A stretch of 64,000 nucleotides of DNA from Cinnamomum chago (Eukaryota; Streptophyta; Magnoliopsida; Laurales; Lauraceae), in assembly GCA_038049695.1 (NCBI GenBank), contig CP142453.1:125153001-125217000 (forward strand), written 5' to 3'. Positions 25,745-36,047 of this stretch are shown one piece after another. A program made the translations under genes and the position numbers. Position 1 is the stretch's first letter, and every line of letters starts with the position of its first letter. The notes beneath the pieces were generated by a model. That model was not told the DNA's origin and made no database searches. It was given only the letters and a program-made list of their open reading frames with translations.

Positions 25745-27706
25745 AACCACAACAGAACAACCCCTCACTTTTGGTGGCAAAAACCAGTTAAGTTAGACTA
25801 CTGGTCAGGAGTGATCCCTTGAACTGGATGGCCCAAAGATCGGTCCTTGATCATGTGTGTGATACTCAGGTGCCACCACCACTCAACCATGAGTGTGTTG
25901 GCCCCTTCTATTTCTATTGTGATGAAAATGTTCTGCTTTCTAATGGCATTTGATGTTCTTTTCGGGCAGGAATTAAACCAGTACATACTCAGGGATCCCA
26001 TTGCAGGCCTAGCCTACTCGCTCTCTAGGAAGAACCTAAGTGTGAGACCCCAATCCGCCTGGGTGATCCCCAAGACTAGGTCAAGTGCTCCTGTAAGTCA
26101 AGAAAGGGGAATCCGCAAGGGTAAGAGTGAAGTGCTTCGGTTAGCATCGCGAGGCTTTGTTCAAGTCCCACATTGGAAATATCCAAGTCCTAACCTTGGG
26201 CTTATAATGTGCGACCTAGTCCTTAACTCCACATGAGGCCTTTTAAAACCATGAGGCAAGATTGGGTTGAAATCTCATGAGCCAAAGCGGACAATATCAT
26301 GTGGATAGTGGGCCTAGGTTCTTACACTAAGCAAATGTGCTTTCTACATTGTTGGCTAGACAACATTGTACGATTCTAATACCAAATGTAGAAAAAGGGA
26401 GTAGACTGTAAATTTTCAAAAATATTGAATTATGCATACAAATGAATAAAACATAAGATGACTGAGCACCCATGAGGGACTACTGACATCAGTAGAACAG
26501 AAACCAAAGACAATAAGCAACTCACCCCACACCCCGTGTCAATGGCAGTTCGGACTGTCCCATCCTTCATACCAGGAATCAAATCCTGCATCAAATCAAC
26601 ATATGCACCAACTCCTCGGGGAAACATAGTACCTCCGCCAGGAAACAAGAACTTCTCCCCTTCTTTTCGAAGCCAGTGCTGATTAGATTTCTGATTGTTA
26701 ATCCAATCATAGGGCACATTTCTGAAATCAAACACAAAATGAGAAAATCTGCTTTACTGATCCTGTCCAGATGAGGGAGTGACTTGATCAACCATAACAA
26801 GACAATCAAATGCTATCTAAAAAGCTTTTATTAAATATACACGAGAAATAGAAGGAAATGATAGTCTACACTAGGCTGCATTACCTATACCAACACTCAT
26901 CTTTGCTCTTTGGCCATTTGATTGGTGTCTTGTACCCTTTCGGTGGGGGTACCAAGCATTCTTTCCTTTCAAAGATTGGAGGGCAGTGGCGTTCCATAAA
27001 TGTAAGCCTATGAGAACCATACTTCTTCCATCTCTACAACAAGAGGAAAAGGTTTCAACATCAAGAGGAAATGCACATATTGAAAGTAACTGTATGTGCA
27101 GTATCTAAATGTAAACATACATAGTATGCATAGAAAAACAAATACAGTGAGAACCAACTGCACTACATGATGTCCCTATCCAGCTAAGCAATAGCCAAGG
27201 ACGATCAAAATAGTTTTTGGTGTACCCTTAATCCACACCAAGAACTTTATGCCCTCTCAACCCAAATGGTTGGCACGCTTCCAGTCCCACTAAGCCCACA
27301 CGCATTACATCAAGCATTATATATGAAAATGAAACAGTGAAAACCAACCACCTAAACACATGCCAATCATGGGAAGTGGGGGGGTGGAAAGGTCTTCGTG
27401 AGGATTAGGGTGATTGATATGAATTTGGGTTTTGAGGGGTTTTGATTACTATTGAATCACAAAAAAAGGTACTTCAATTTAGAAGTCAAGTTTTCAAAAG
27501 AGCCCTGTAAATTAAGGGTACAATGATCACATCAATAACATTTTCACCCGATCCTATCCACGTCAAGACCTTCGTATTGTCCCTCCTCTCTCTCTCTCTC
27601 TCTCCCAAAATCAATCAATCAATCAATAGACACAGACACTAATTCTAAATTGGTTAACTGACCCTCTTAAATCATCAAAGGACTGGGATGATAAAATGAA
27701 CAAATC

Positions 27707-27739
<33 letters not shown>

Positions 27740-28552
27740 CCCCAAAAATAATAATAATAATAATAAAAAATGACAAATAAATAAATTTGGCACGCCACTA
27801 GCCCATATGTAGACCATTCCAACCCCACCACTCCAAAACACCAAACAACATGCATTCGAGTGGTCCTTATAGGGGGGTTGGTGAGACCAGGTTTCACTAC
27901 AAAATCACTACATATTAGAGAATTTGCTAAAGGGACAGTTCATTAATTTAAAATTAGGAAGTCTCAAAAGGGGCCACCTATAATGAATCCAAATTCCAAC
28001 CCCAACACCGCCCCCCAAGCTCAATATTGGCACCCACACCAACTTGACATGCATCGAACTGATATACATCATTCGATTAAATCACAAAAAAAAAGGACTT
28101 CAAAGGTTAAAACTTTGAGCCCCCTAAATCAAGGGCAGAATGATTTAATTGAAACTATTTTTGGTCTACCCTAATCCACATGTAGCCTAACCATCTTCCC
28201 TTCCAACACACATATATAGCGTAACTGATAATGAACAATAAGTTCTTGCTTATCTTAAACTATAACTAATGGTTATATATACCTTTGGGTCTGCGCATGG
28301 TGTGTAGTCTTGATAGTCACTGCTACATTCAGGGAATACAACAGGCTTAGCTTGAAGAGAAACCAACGATGCTTCCTTTGGAGAGTGGGCAGCTCTGGTG
28401 ATACCATTGATAAGAAGTTTGTTCTTATCGGAGCAAAATAAGCCGCCAAGATAGAATGAGAATCCACACAGTAATGTAAATATTAAAGCAACAGGGATCT
28501 TCCTTGAACTTTTATCATGATAGGCCGCTGGCTTGAGATCTTTATTCTTCAT
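20318..28552 (-). CDS. PMT21: Probable methyltransferase PMT21 / ERD3-type (DUF248 family), 7 coding exons
   Basis: Coding exons, all minus: 28552-28283, 27033-26885, 26721-26526, 24810-24600, 23860-23185, 22784-22707 and 20537-20318. Every intron is GT-AG, phases agree, and they sum to 1800 bases, 599 codons plus stop, close to the Arabidopsis protein (about 600). It is a type II membrane protein: short basic cytosolic tail, one membrane segment near residues 18-38 ([19 protein letters not shown]), then a lumenal methyltransferase domain. Seen: [55 protein letters not shown], the SAM site [13 protein letters not shown] (about 199-211), [44 protein letters not shown] (about 451-465) and [15 protein letters not shown]. 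The family is Golgi-located and thought to methylate pectin or other wall glycans; the Arabidopsis relative ERD3 is known as early-responsive to dehydration. The acceptor before the last exon has a weak pyrimidine tract but gives the right frame. It looks fully functional. Confidence 0.95.
20760..22706. other. PMT21 last intron (about 2.2 kb)
   Basis: The intron between the exons ending at 22707 and starting at 20537. It holds a foldback element (21931-22102) listed separately and a tRNA-like B-box word, GCAGGTTCAAGTCATG, near 20807, but no coding sequence. Confidence 0.7.
21931..22102. mobile_element. Foldback MITE (long hairpin) in a TA microsatellite
   Basis: TATTCAAGTGAGGGATTCCC at 21931 pairs with its near-exact reverse complement ending CACCTGAATA at about 22101. 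The pairing continues through TCACCATGTGTGGT / ACCACACAAGGTGA, CTTTTTGGGGAGG / CCTCCCAAAAAG and TTGTACTTGAT / CAAGTACAAAAG towards a small loop. The arms are about 80 bases. TA repeats flank both sides, so the element probably inserted in a TA tract (Stowaway/Tourist-like targets contain TA). It lies in the last intron of PMT21 and could be transcribed as a long double-stranded RNA. Confidence 0.8.
23998..24030. repeat. 33-bp poly-G tract in a PMT21 intron
   Basis: An unbroken run of 33 G on the plus strand (33 C in the transcript) between the exons ending at 24600 and starting at 23860. It is followed by ATGGGGGATG. Such a long G:C homopolymer is unusual and may be polymorphic or mis-sized. 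Confidence 0.9.
25695..25743. repeat. CT microsatellite in a PMT21 intron
   Basis: About 24 CT dinucleotides in the 1.7-kb intron between the exons ending at 26526 and starting at 24810. Confidence 0.9.
26040..26400 (-). mobile_element. LTR-like repeat remnant (fossil) in a PMT21 intron
   Basis: CTACATTTGGTATTAGAATCG on the minus strand at about 26371-26391 resembles a methionine-tRNA primer site. The sequence to its left carries words common in plant short LTR elements (CCTTTTAAAACC, GACAATATCATGTGGATAG). GTCCCACATTG at 26165-26175, 25 bases before CTTATAATG at 26201, resembles the upstream element and TATA box of plant snRNA promoters but is better explained as part of the repeat. The borders are unclear, and it looks old. 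Confidence 0.4.
27708..27737. repeat. 30-bp poly-C tract in a PMT21 intron
   Basis: An unbroken run of 30 C on the plus strand, so G30 in the transcript of PMT21, in the intron between exons ending at 28283 and starting at 27033. It is followed by AACCCC and ATA repeats. With the poly-G tract at 23998 it makes two homopolymers of opposite sense in one pre-mRNA. Confidence 0.9.
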
Positions 28553-28558
28553 CTTCTT

Positions 28559-30923
28559 CTGTAACAAAATACCTGTATAGAATTGATCCAGGCATATGTA
28601 AGAAACGTAACATAGTATTAAGTAACTTAAGTTCATTAATCGACATTGTCAATAGTCCATAAATTGCATCTACCAGAATATTCAAAAAAGATAAGAAGCA
28701 TTCTTCCATGTTTTTTGACAATTTCTAAAACCCAACTGGAAGCCCTTCATTATCTGTAGCCAGTACTTGTAAACCTTGAATATCACTAGACACAATTTTA
28801 CTGTCGAAGACCGTAATACACCCAACTTGTCTCATATAAAAGATTCCACTACTGCCTAGTTCCTGCTCTAGCCTATTAAGGAAATGAAAACATCTACATT
28901 TTTTTTAAAACAATTGTAGGTTGATTACAGATGCTGACCTAGATGGGCTCCTACAGAAAGGGCTCTCGGATCATGGGCCAGATCCATAAAGAGGCCATCC
29001 AACTCAAGGCCCCATTGGGCCCAGCCTGTTAAAGAGGACAAATCAATGAAGTTTTACCTTGAGTCTTATCTGGGAAAATTAGTAGATATTTATTTTCTTT
29101 CTTGAAATCTTATCATGATTTAGCGAGAACAAATTAAAGGGATTTGCTTTGTCCCTCGTAACTAAAATTTAGAAAGAATACAATAGCATCTGAAGGACTT
29201 ACTCGATCCCCATAGACTCATTATAAAAGGATGTACTCTCTTCCTTCTAACGCACTCAATAACCTAAAATTGTTCTCTCTATTTTATTGTTAAATGTTTA
29301 TGGGCATAAGATCAACACATTGATTGTGCTTGTGCTATAAGTTCCAGCTTGGAAAGTAATCATTGATCACTCTTCCCCTTCCTTGCTGTCTCAATAACAC
29401 CACAGATAACAGTGTATTTGAAACTCATTCTCCTCTCTGGCATATGACACATCACCAAGGAAAAAAATTGCCAGCACCGTTACATCAATACACAAAGTTT
29501 GGTAAAAGTTCTTCTCTGCTATGAGGTATGATTAAGGAAGATCAAGGTTCTAAAAAAGTGCAGTTGCAGCCATGCTCACCAGAGGGGAAGAATCAAGAAA
29601 AACAAGAGCATTAGTTCCTATATAGCCCTGAAATAACAGATTGAGCTAGACAATGCCGAACCCAAAAACCATTGACAAATTAGATGCGATAACAAGATCT
29701 GATTGATGTTTCAAACAGAGGCTCAAGCACAAAATTGTCTCCACTATATTCAACAATATAATGCAAGGATCTAATCCAATTACACAAAACCCAGATAAAG
29801 GGTTTCTTATTTTACCAATATAATGCAAGAGAGAAGGCGGAAAAAAAGGAAATTTCCAAGAGGAGCCTTTTGGCCCTTGTTTTTTGAAGAGACCCATCCT
29901 TTTATCATACCCAATTCCTGGATTTTGAAAATTCCAGAATACCTAAGCTTTGTCAACCAGATCTCCATTGATGCGGTAAAAATTTCCAAGTAGTAATCCT
30001 TGTAATACACAAGACAACTGTGCATTATGTAATACAAATTTCAAAAGCACGGCACAACTAGAATCAGCAACGACAAAATCCAATTGCTGAATTCCATAAC
30101 TTTCACAGAAATGAAGATTCTCCACGTAGACAATGAAACTAAGAGAAGCTCAGTTTGAAGTACAATGACTTAGTGCGCTGTTCAGTAGAATAAAAAAGCA
30201 GAATTGGTTCAGATCCAATTGCGCTGACAACTAAGATGAGAAAAAGGACTTAATTTGACAACAGATCTGGTCGTGATAATAACCAAGACCAAGTGAAATG
30301 AAATTAAAACAGACAGAGTCAACAGAAAGAAAAAGGCATTGATGTACTTTTCTAAGGTTTCCCATCCCTGGAATTGGAATTCAAACAGTGTAGTAAGAAT
30401 TTCCATGGATTCAATTCCCAACAATCAGAAAGAAAGAAATAGGCATAATTTCCAAGAGCTCCCAAGATTTCAATTCCCTGGAATTAGAATTCCAACATTT
30501 CGGAAAGGACATCACTGTAACTTCCTAGATTTTTTTCTCCCATGAATTCAATTCCCTTGAATTAGAACTCCAAAGCCCATCACAGCACAACCATTTTCTT
30601 AGAGTCCCATGGTATTTTCTCCGGCCAGTATTAACAACCACAGTAAACCTCAGGAAAACACACTCAATTCACGGATCTCCTCTGCAAAAGCAAATGAAGA
30701 TTGATTCTCCAAAACCCAACACACACAAAACAAAACCAAAAAAAAAAAATGGAAAATTCCAACCCAGAAAGTATTTGAGGAAAACCCAACAACCCCCACT
30801 TGAAAATCAGATCAAAACAGCAAGGACCCACTCACCCACATTTAATAAAGAAAGTACGAAAGCAGCAAAACCTCCTGAGCAGGCCCTGCAAAAGTACTAC
30901 TAACTGCAACAAAAAGAAAGTAC
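28559..30923. other. PMT21 5' UTR intron
   Basis: Acceptor TTACAG ends at 28559, six bases upstream of the ATG at 28552. On the donor side CAAAG/GTACTTTC fits at 30924/30923. A long intron in the 5' UTR is common in plant housekeeping and stress genes and often enhances expression; here that is inference. Within it, 30360-30575 holds several imperfect palindromes of the type AATTCC...GGAATT. Confidence 0.65.
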
Positions 30924-31030
30924 CTTTGAGTGAGAGTTCCCAACCAGAAAGAAAGAAATCCAACTTCAGGTCTCTAAACACTCCTTCCCTCTGAGATCTC
31001 TTCTAGTGAGAGATGGTTCTTATTTATAAA
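30924..31030 (-). promoter_or_regulatory. Likely PMT21 core promoter and 5' UTR exon
   Basis: TTTATAAATA on the minus strand at 31021-31030 is a good TATA box. Transcription would start about 30 bases on, near 30990, giving a non-coding first exon of roughly 65 bases that ends at the donor CAAAG/GTACTT (30924/30923). The sequence in between is purine-rich on the minus strand (GAAGGAGTGTTTAGAGACC), as in many 5' UTRs. No transcript evidence is available. Confidence 0.55.
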
Positions 31031-31049
31031 CCTTCAAAGCTGGCTGATG

Positions 31050-34000
31050 CTAAACAAGGTAAGAGAAAGCGCGTTTAGAGATGAATGCAAGATTTCTTTT
31101 TTATATTCTCGCGTGAAGAAAACAGGAATGGGTAAATCCGGAAAACTCACAGTTTTGTTTGGGGATGATGGATGGAAAGTGGACATGGATTCCTCATATT
31201 TTAACGGGGTACTAAAAACAAGGATCTTGTTATCCTTGTTTTCCTAGGTACGGTGGGTGTGGTTTTTTTGTCGGTGGAATTTTCCTGGACATGGGCCTCT
31301 CGGCAATGAAGCGGGGAGGTGGCGGTGAATGAATACATTTTAGATTCTCTCTCACATCGGTTTTGTTGGGAGGGGTACAAATGTAACCCATAGACCTTGT
31401 TTTCTTTCCTCAATGAATTATCCAATTTCAGGAAATCTTGTAATAAATCACAAAACATAGAAATGTAAAAATCCATGGTGTTTGACTCCTTTGATCAATG
31501 CAACTCCTTGTTACTCTCGTATTCTCTTGTAATCTAGTGTCAAATCTAATTTTATACTCATTAAATCTTTACTCGCGTTAGATTGAATATAAAAAAAAAA
31601 AAACTTATGACTAAGACATCATTAAATTTTGAATTTAATCAAACTCTAATAGCTGTAGTGCTCATGGGGAAAGAGACCTGGCAAGTGAGTGTGAGTATTC
31701 AGTCACAGTCTCTATTCAAGAAAAAGAAAGACTGATTGAATGCTATCACATGAAAATAGCACGTCAATGAATGCACGGCAAAACCAGCTTTCAGAGAGAA
31801 AAGAAAGGGAGAAAACGACGAGCAATATGTAATGCTTGTTTTATACAAAGGGAACGCAGATCACTACTTCTCATCTCTGGCCGAAATTTTTTCAAGTTAG
31901 CCCCTTTTCTTTTTCTTTAAAGTCATTTGTCGGTCCATATTGACAAACTAAAGCTATTCATGGTCACCTACTCTATTAAATTAAACTCTAAACCCAACTT
32001 GATATTGATTTGACCATGTACTGTTGTTGACTTTAATTTTTAATTACTGAAAGAAGACAGAGCACAAAAAATCATTTAAGTTATAAAGGCTTTAACACTA
32101 AGAGTAAAAAAAAAAAACTACCGGATCAGTGTGACATTTTGCAGTCAGATTTATTGTCCCAACTAGGTCCCACAGGAAGGGTGCCCAGGCTTGTAAGAGT
32201 CAGTGCTAATTAATCTTGATACATCCTTGTAATCTGGTCTCATATTTATAGGGTTCTTTGATCCCAGATCTTTGTAGAAACATGGTGTAAAACCTATGAG
32301 TAATTATGTGTCGGCACTCTCTCCATGACTCCCACCATGTGCCTCCCATCATCCCATGTGACACCTTGTCTTATTTTTATTTATCTTTATATTAATGCGA
32401 TTGCTTTTTCAATCAGCAAAGTCAGTCACGCTCAATACAGTCGGCTTTGTTATGTCGTCAATAGTTTTTGCACATTCAATTAAGCATGAGGCTTTCATTA
32501 TTATAGGCCGGCTTGGTTCATCAATTACATGATTCTCTTATTGAAATTATTCCAAATGGCCATGAGTGGGGTTCGTTGCTGGACTTTTTAAATTATGTGT
32601 TTGATAGGGTGGGTCTTTTTTTTTTTTTTTTTTATGGCAATGTGATTTTGGGTGGAATGGAATGAATTGTGCTCATAGTTTTACTCATAGTCGAGTAGTG
32701 TTGACATGTCAGTGTAACACAAATACCAAGAGATCGATTACTGAGCCTTTAAATTGAGAGTATTACTACTCTAAGTGAATAGGCCAACCTTGCCAGAAAA
32801 GAATCTAAATCCAATGTATAAATTTCCAAACCAGATGGGCAGAAAAAAAAAAAAAAAAAAAAAAAAGCATTTGAATGATGTGGAGCTATCTCTCTACAAG
32901 CCAACAGACAAGAAGACAAATGAATATGATCTTATCTTCATCCGATGCCTTATATTCTTATTGGCTTTGTCACAAATGTCGCTCGCAATCACAAAATTAT
33001 CCCTTGCAAACTCTTGATGAGTTTTCAAATAGTCTTACATCTTCCAACACTGTTGTGGATATTTTGAAACTGTGATGATGTTACGTGAAGATACACCACT
33101 CTAAATATGACGATATTATCAGGATAATGGAGAATATCTCCCATGCTTGTTATGGTATTTATTAACAAATCATCACATGTATACAGAGCCAGACAACTTT
33201 CTATGCATGTAATTAGCACGCGTAAACTGGAATATTCAATGTTGTTAAATGAAGGTGAAAAATTAGGAAGATGGGTCTTCCTATGTGTGAGCTATATATA
33301 AATATATGGTATCATTGTCAAGAATTTATTGTACCAAGAATATATAAATTGGGGTTACCCTATCTTTTTTTTTTCCTAACGATGTGGTTCGACCCAATAT
33401 GACTAATCACGCCAAGTCTTGCCAGCTTAACCTACACAAACGCATACGGGCAATTATGAGGCAGTTTCAAACATAAGACGTGAGGAAGTAAATCCATACC
33501 TTGTGCCACTCCCAAGCAAGTGAGTGGTTGTCCAGGGGAGTTAACAAGACAAGTTGCTGGCAATAAATTAATTTTTACTAATAAAAAATCTAAATATAAA
33601 ACTAATTATAGAATGCTGTAAATATTTTGGAGGCATTTTGAAGCTCCCACGAGGTAATTGCTGGAAAGGACCAAGTGTGCAACCACGAAGAGAAAAAAGG
33701 GCAACCTGGGGCGAGAGTAGAAGAGAAGAACGAGGGCACCATATTTAAATCTAATTCAACCATTATGAAAATAGGGGCCAAACATTTTAACAGTTCATGT
33801 AGTTGCATTTTATACATAATCCAGCATAATGCATATTGATCATTCAAAGGTGAAACTTCATCCATGAAAAATCTCCTATTTAGATAGATTACGCCCATAA
33901 GAATGATAAACATAAAAGAATTCTATGGGCTTCTGGACGAGGTCTCACTTTTGAGTAACATCATGTAAATTATAAAATACTGCCCAAAAGTGTCAATTTT

Positions 34001-36047
34001 TTGAATTCTTATTCTATTAATTTGGATGTTCAACTAACATATTTTCTTTCTATTTTAATTCGTAAAACTTTAAAAAGAAATCTAATAAAATTAGAATGCA
34101 GTTATGAGGATGGTAAGGTTTGTTAATGCAACGATGAGAATGCATGAAAATAGTAAGAAATTAAGTTACTTTATCAACTCAAAAGGTGATACAGAGATCC
34201 CTCTTAAATCTATTTCAGTTGGAGTTTTGGTCACATCAACCTGGAAGGTGTTTCCTAATCCGTTCAGTGTAACAGATCACTACTTTCTGTTAAATTTTGA
34301 TCAGACCGGATCAACCTAGAAAAAAATATGATTCACCGGACTGAAGTTCATCATCAAATTAGAAATTGCAAGACAAAATCTGACTCCAATTTTTGTTAAT
34401 GTCATAAACATGATTCTTCATTCATTTAATTCTAATATAAACCTATCAATGACAACTACTAAAAGCTTCTAATCTTTCAATTAAAATTGTAATAAAAACT
34501 CATAAATGAAAGAAGGGAATAAGATTACAAAAACTTGGATCTAAATTCGGTGCAACATAAAGTGAAAAACATAAAGATAATTCTGTATTGCAATCAAGCT
34601 TTTCAATCAGAAATCTGCAAAAGAATCTAATCCAAAGTAGCAAGGTATACACAATTTTTACTCTACCCGGAAGTGGAAATACAGAAACTACACTCTTTTA
34701 ACAGCTGAAGTTTCCTCAGCCATAACAGCTGAAGCTTCAATCAAGATTCATCAAATTAAAACAGGATCAGCCTCCAGTAAGATCGAACTGACATTTTGTT
34801 GTACGCCCTAGTAAGTGAATACCTGAAACCATAATTTTCACTTATTAAAACTCAGGAGAATAATCAATGATCTGCCCCAAATAGCTTAGAATTGAGATTT
34901 TCTAATCAATCAAGAAAAACTTTCCAGCATTGGCCCAAATTTCCAGTGCCAAAGTCTGTTGGTCACCCGATTTTCCAGTGTCAAAACAACTAGCAGCCTC
35001 AACTGGTTAGGGCTTTAAGTTCAGGCAGCAACAGGGATAGCAAGGGTTGGGGCAATACTGTAAAGATGATGGTTTGAGGTTTTTACATGCAATTAACCTA
35101 GGATTAGCATGTCTCAAGTAAGGTTTAACAGTGGGGTAAATGACTATACCCTCACCTAACAATTTGTTTAGTTTCTTACCAAAAAGAAAAACTCTCTGGT
35201 TGGTTTATAAGACAATAAAGGAAACTACAGTAGTTTCTTCGTAAAAGTAACTACTAATTAAAATAGGATAAGTGGCAAAGTTTCTGAGAGCCACTTGCCT
35301 AGAGACATACATGTGGAGACGTTTAGGGAATTCCAAATACAGGAGAGCTTCGGGTTTAGCCATCCATCAGATATTACCAACCCTCCAACCAAAGTTTCTT
35401 AAATAGGCAGTAAAAATATAAAATTTTCTCACCACCATCTTATGGCCTTAGACAGGACAACCGGAAACATCCTGAAATTGATTTTCTTTAGATTGCTAGA
35501 TTGTAAATCCACTTTGTATCCAGTAGGCCAGCAGGCCCCACAAACACTATCACATGACTTTAACTACCAATTACTATTACAAGGAACTGCTGTAGTTTTT
35601 TAGTGCTTTCATTTAGTTTGACCAATAATTTATTATAACACAAACTAACAAACAGGTAAGGCAAAAGGCAGAGACTACAGAATAGATTTCCCTAAATAGA
35701 AAATCTTTGAAAATATGTCATGCCGAACAAAAATATATCCCAGCATAACAGATGAAGACATTAAGAGAGTGTACCTTTGCACATGTTGGTTTGAGGAAAT
35801 CGCTCAGGAAACAATTCTATGGGGTAGGCAGGTGAACTTCAGCAGGATTAGCAATATGCACCCATTTCATGATGGAAGACCACAAAGATTCAACTTCTGT
35901 ACATTAAAAAGCAAAACTACAGCGAGCAATCTCATGATAACTAGAATCCCAAGGTTCAATATGCAAATTGGCACATTCCGATTTTGCAAGAATATTCTCA
36001 CTTTTGGTGTTTCCTTCTTTTGTCTTACATCAAAATTCTCACCATTG
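31050..36047. other. Intergenic between PMT21 and RPA1
   Basis: Five kilobases with no recognisable gene. It contains poly-A and poly-T runs (for example 32621-32632, 32846-32868) and AT-rich sequence. Open frames are short and match no family. The 3' UTR of the RPA1 gene must lie just left of 36048. The region right of 31030 is the PMT21 upstream region; it has an ACGTC core at about 31761, too weak to call a stress element. Confidence 0.5.

Noticed and set aside
25847-26236. A 129-codon plus-strand frame in a PMT21 intron
   Set aside because: It overlaps a repeat remnant with a primer-site-like sequence and has no recognisable domain.
27623-27897. Gly-rich open frames on the minus strand
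   Set aside because: They are translations of the C30 homopolymer.
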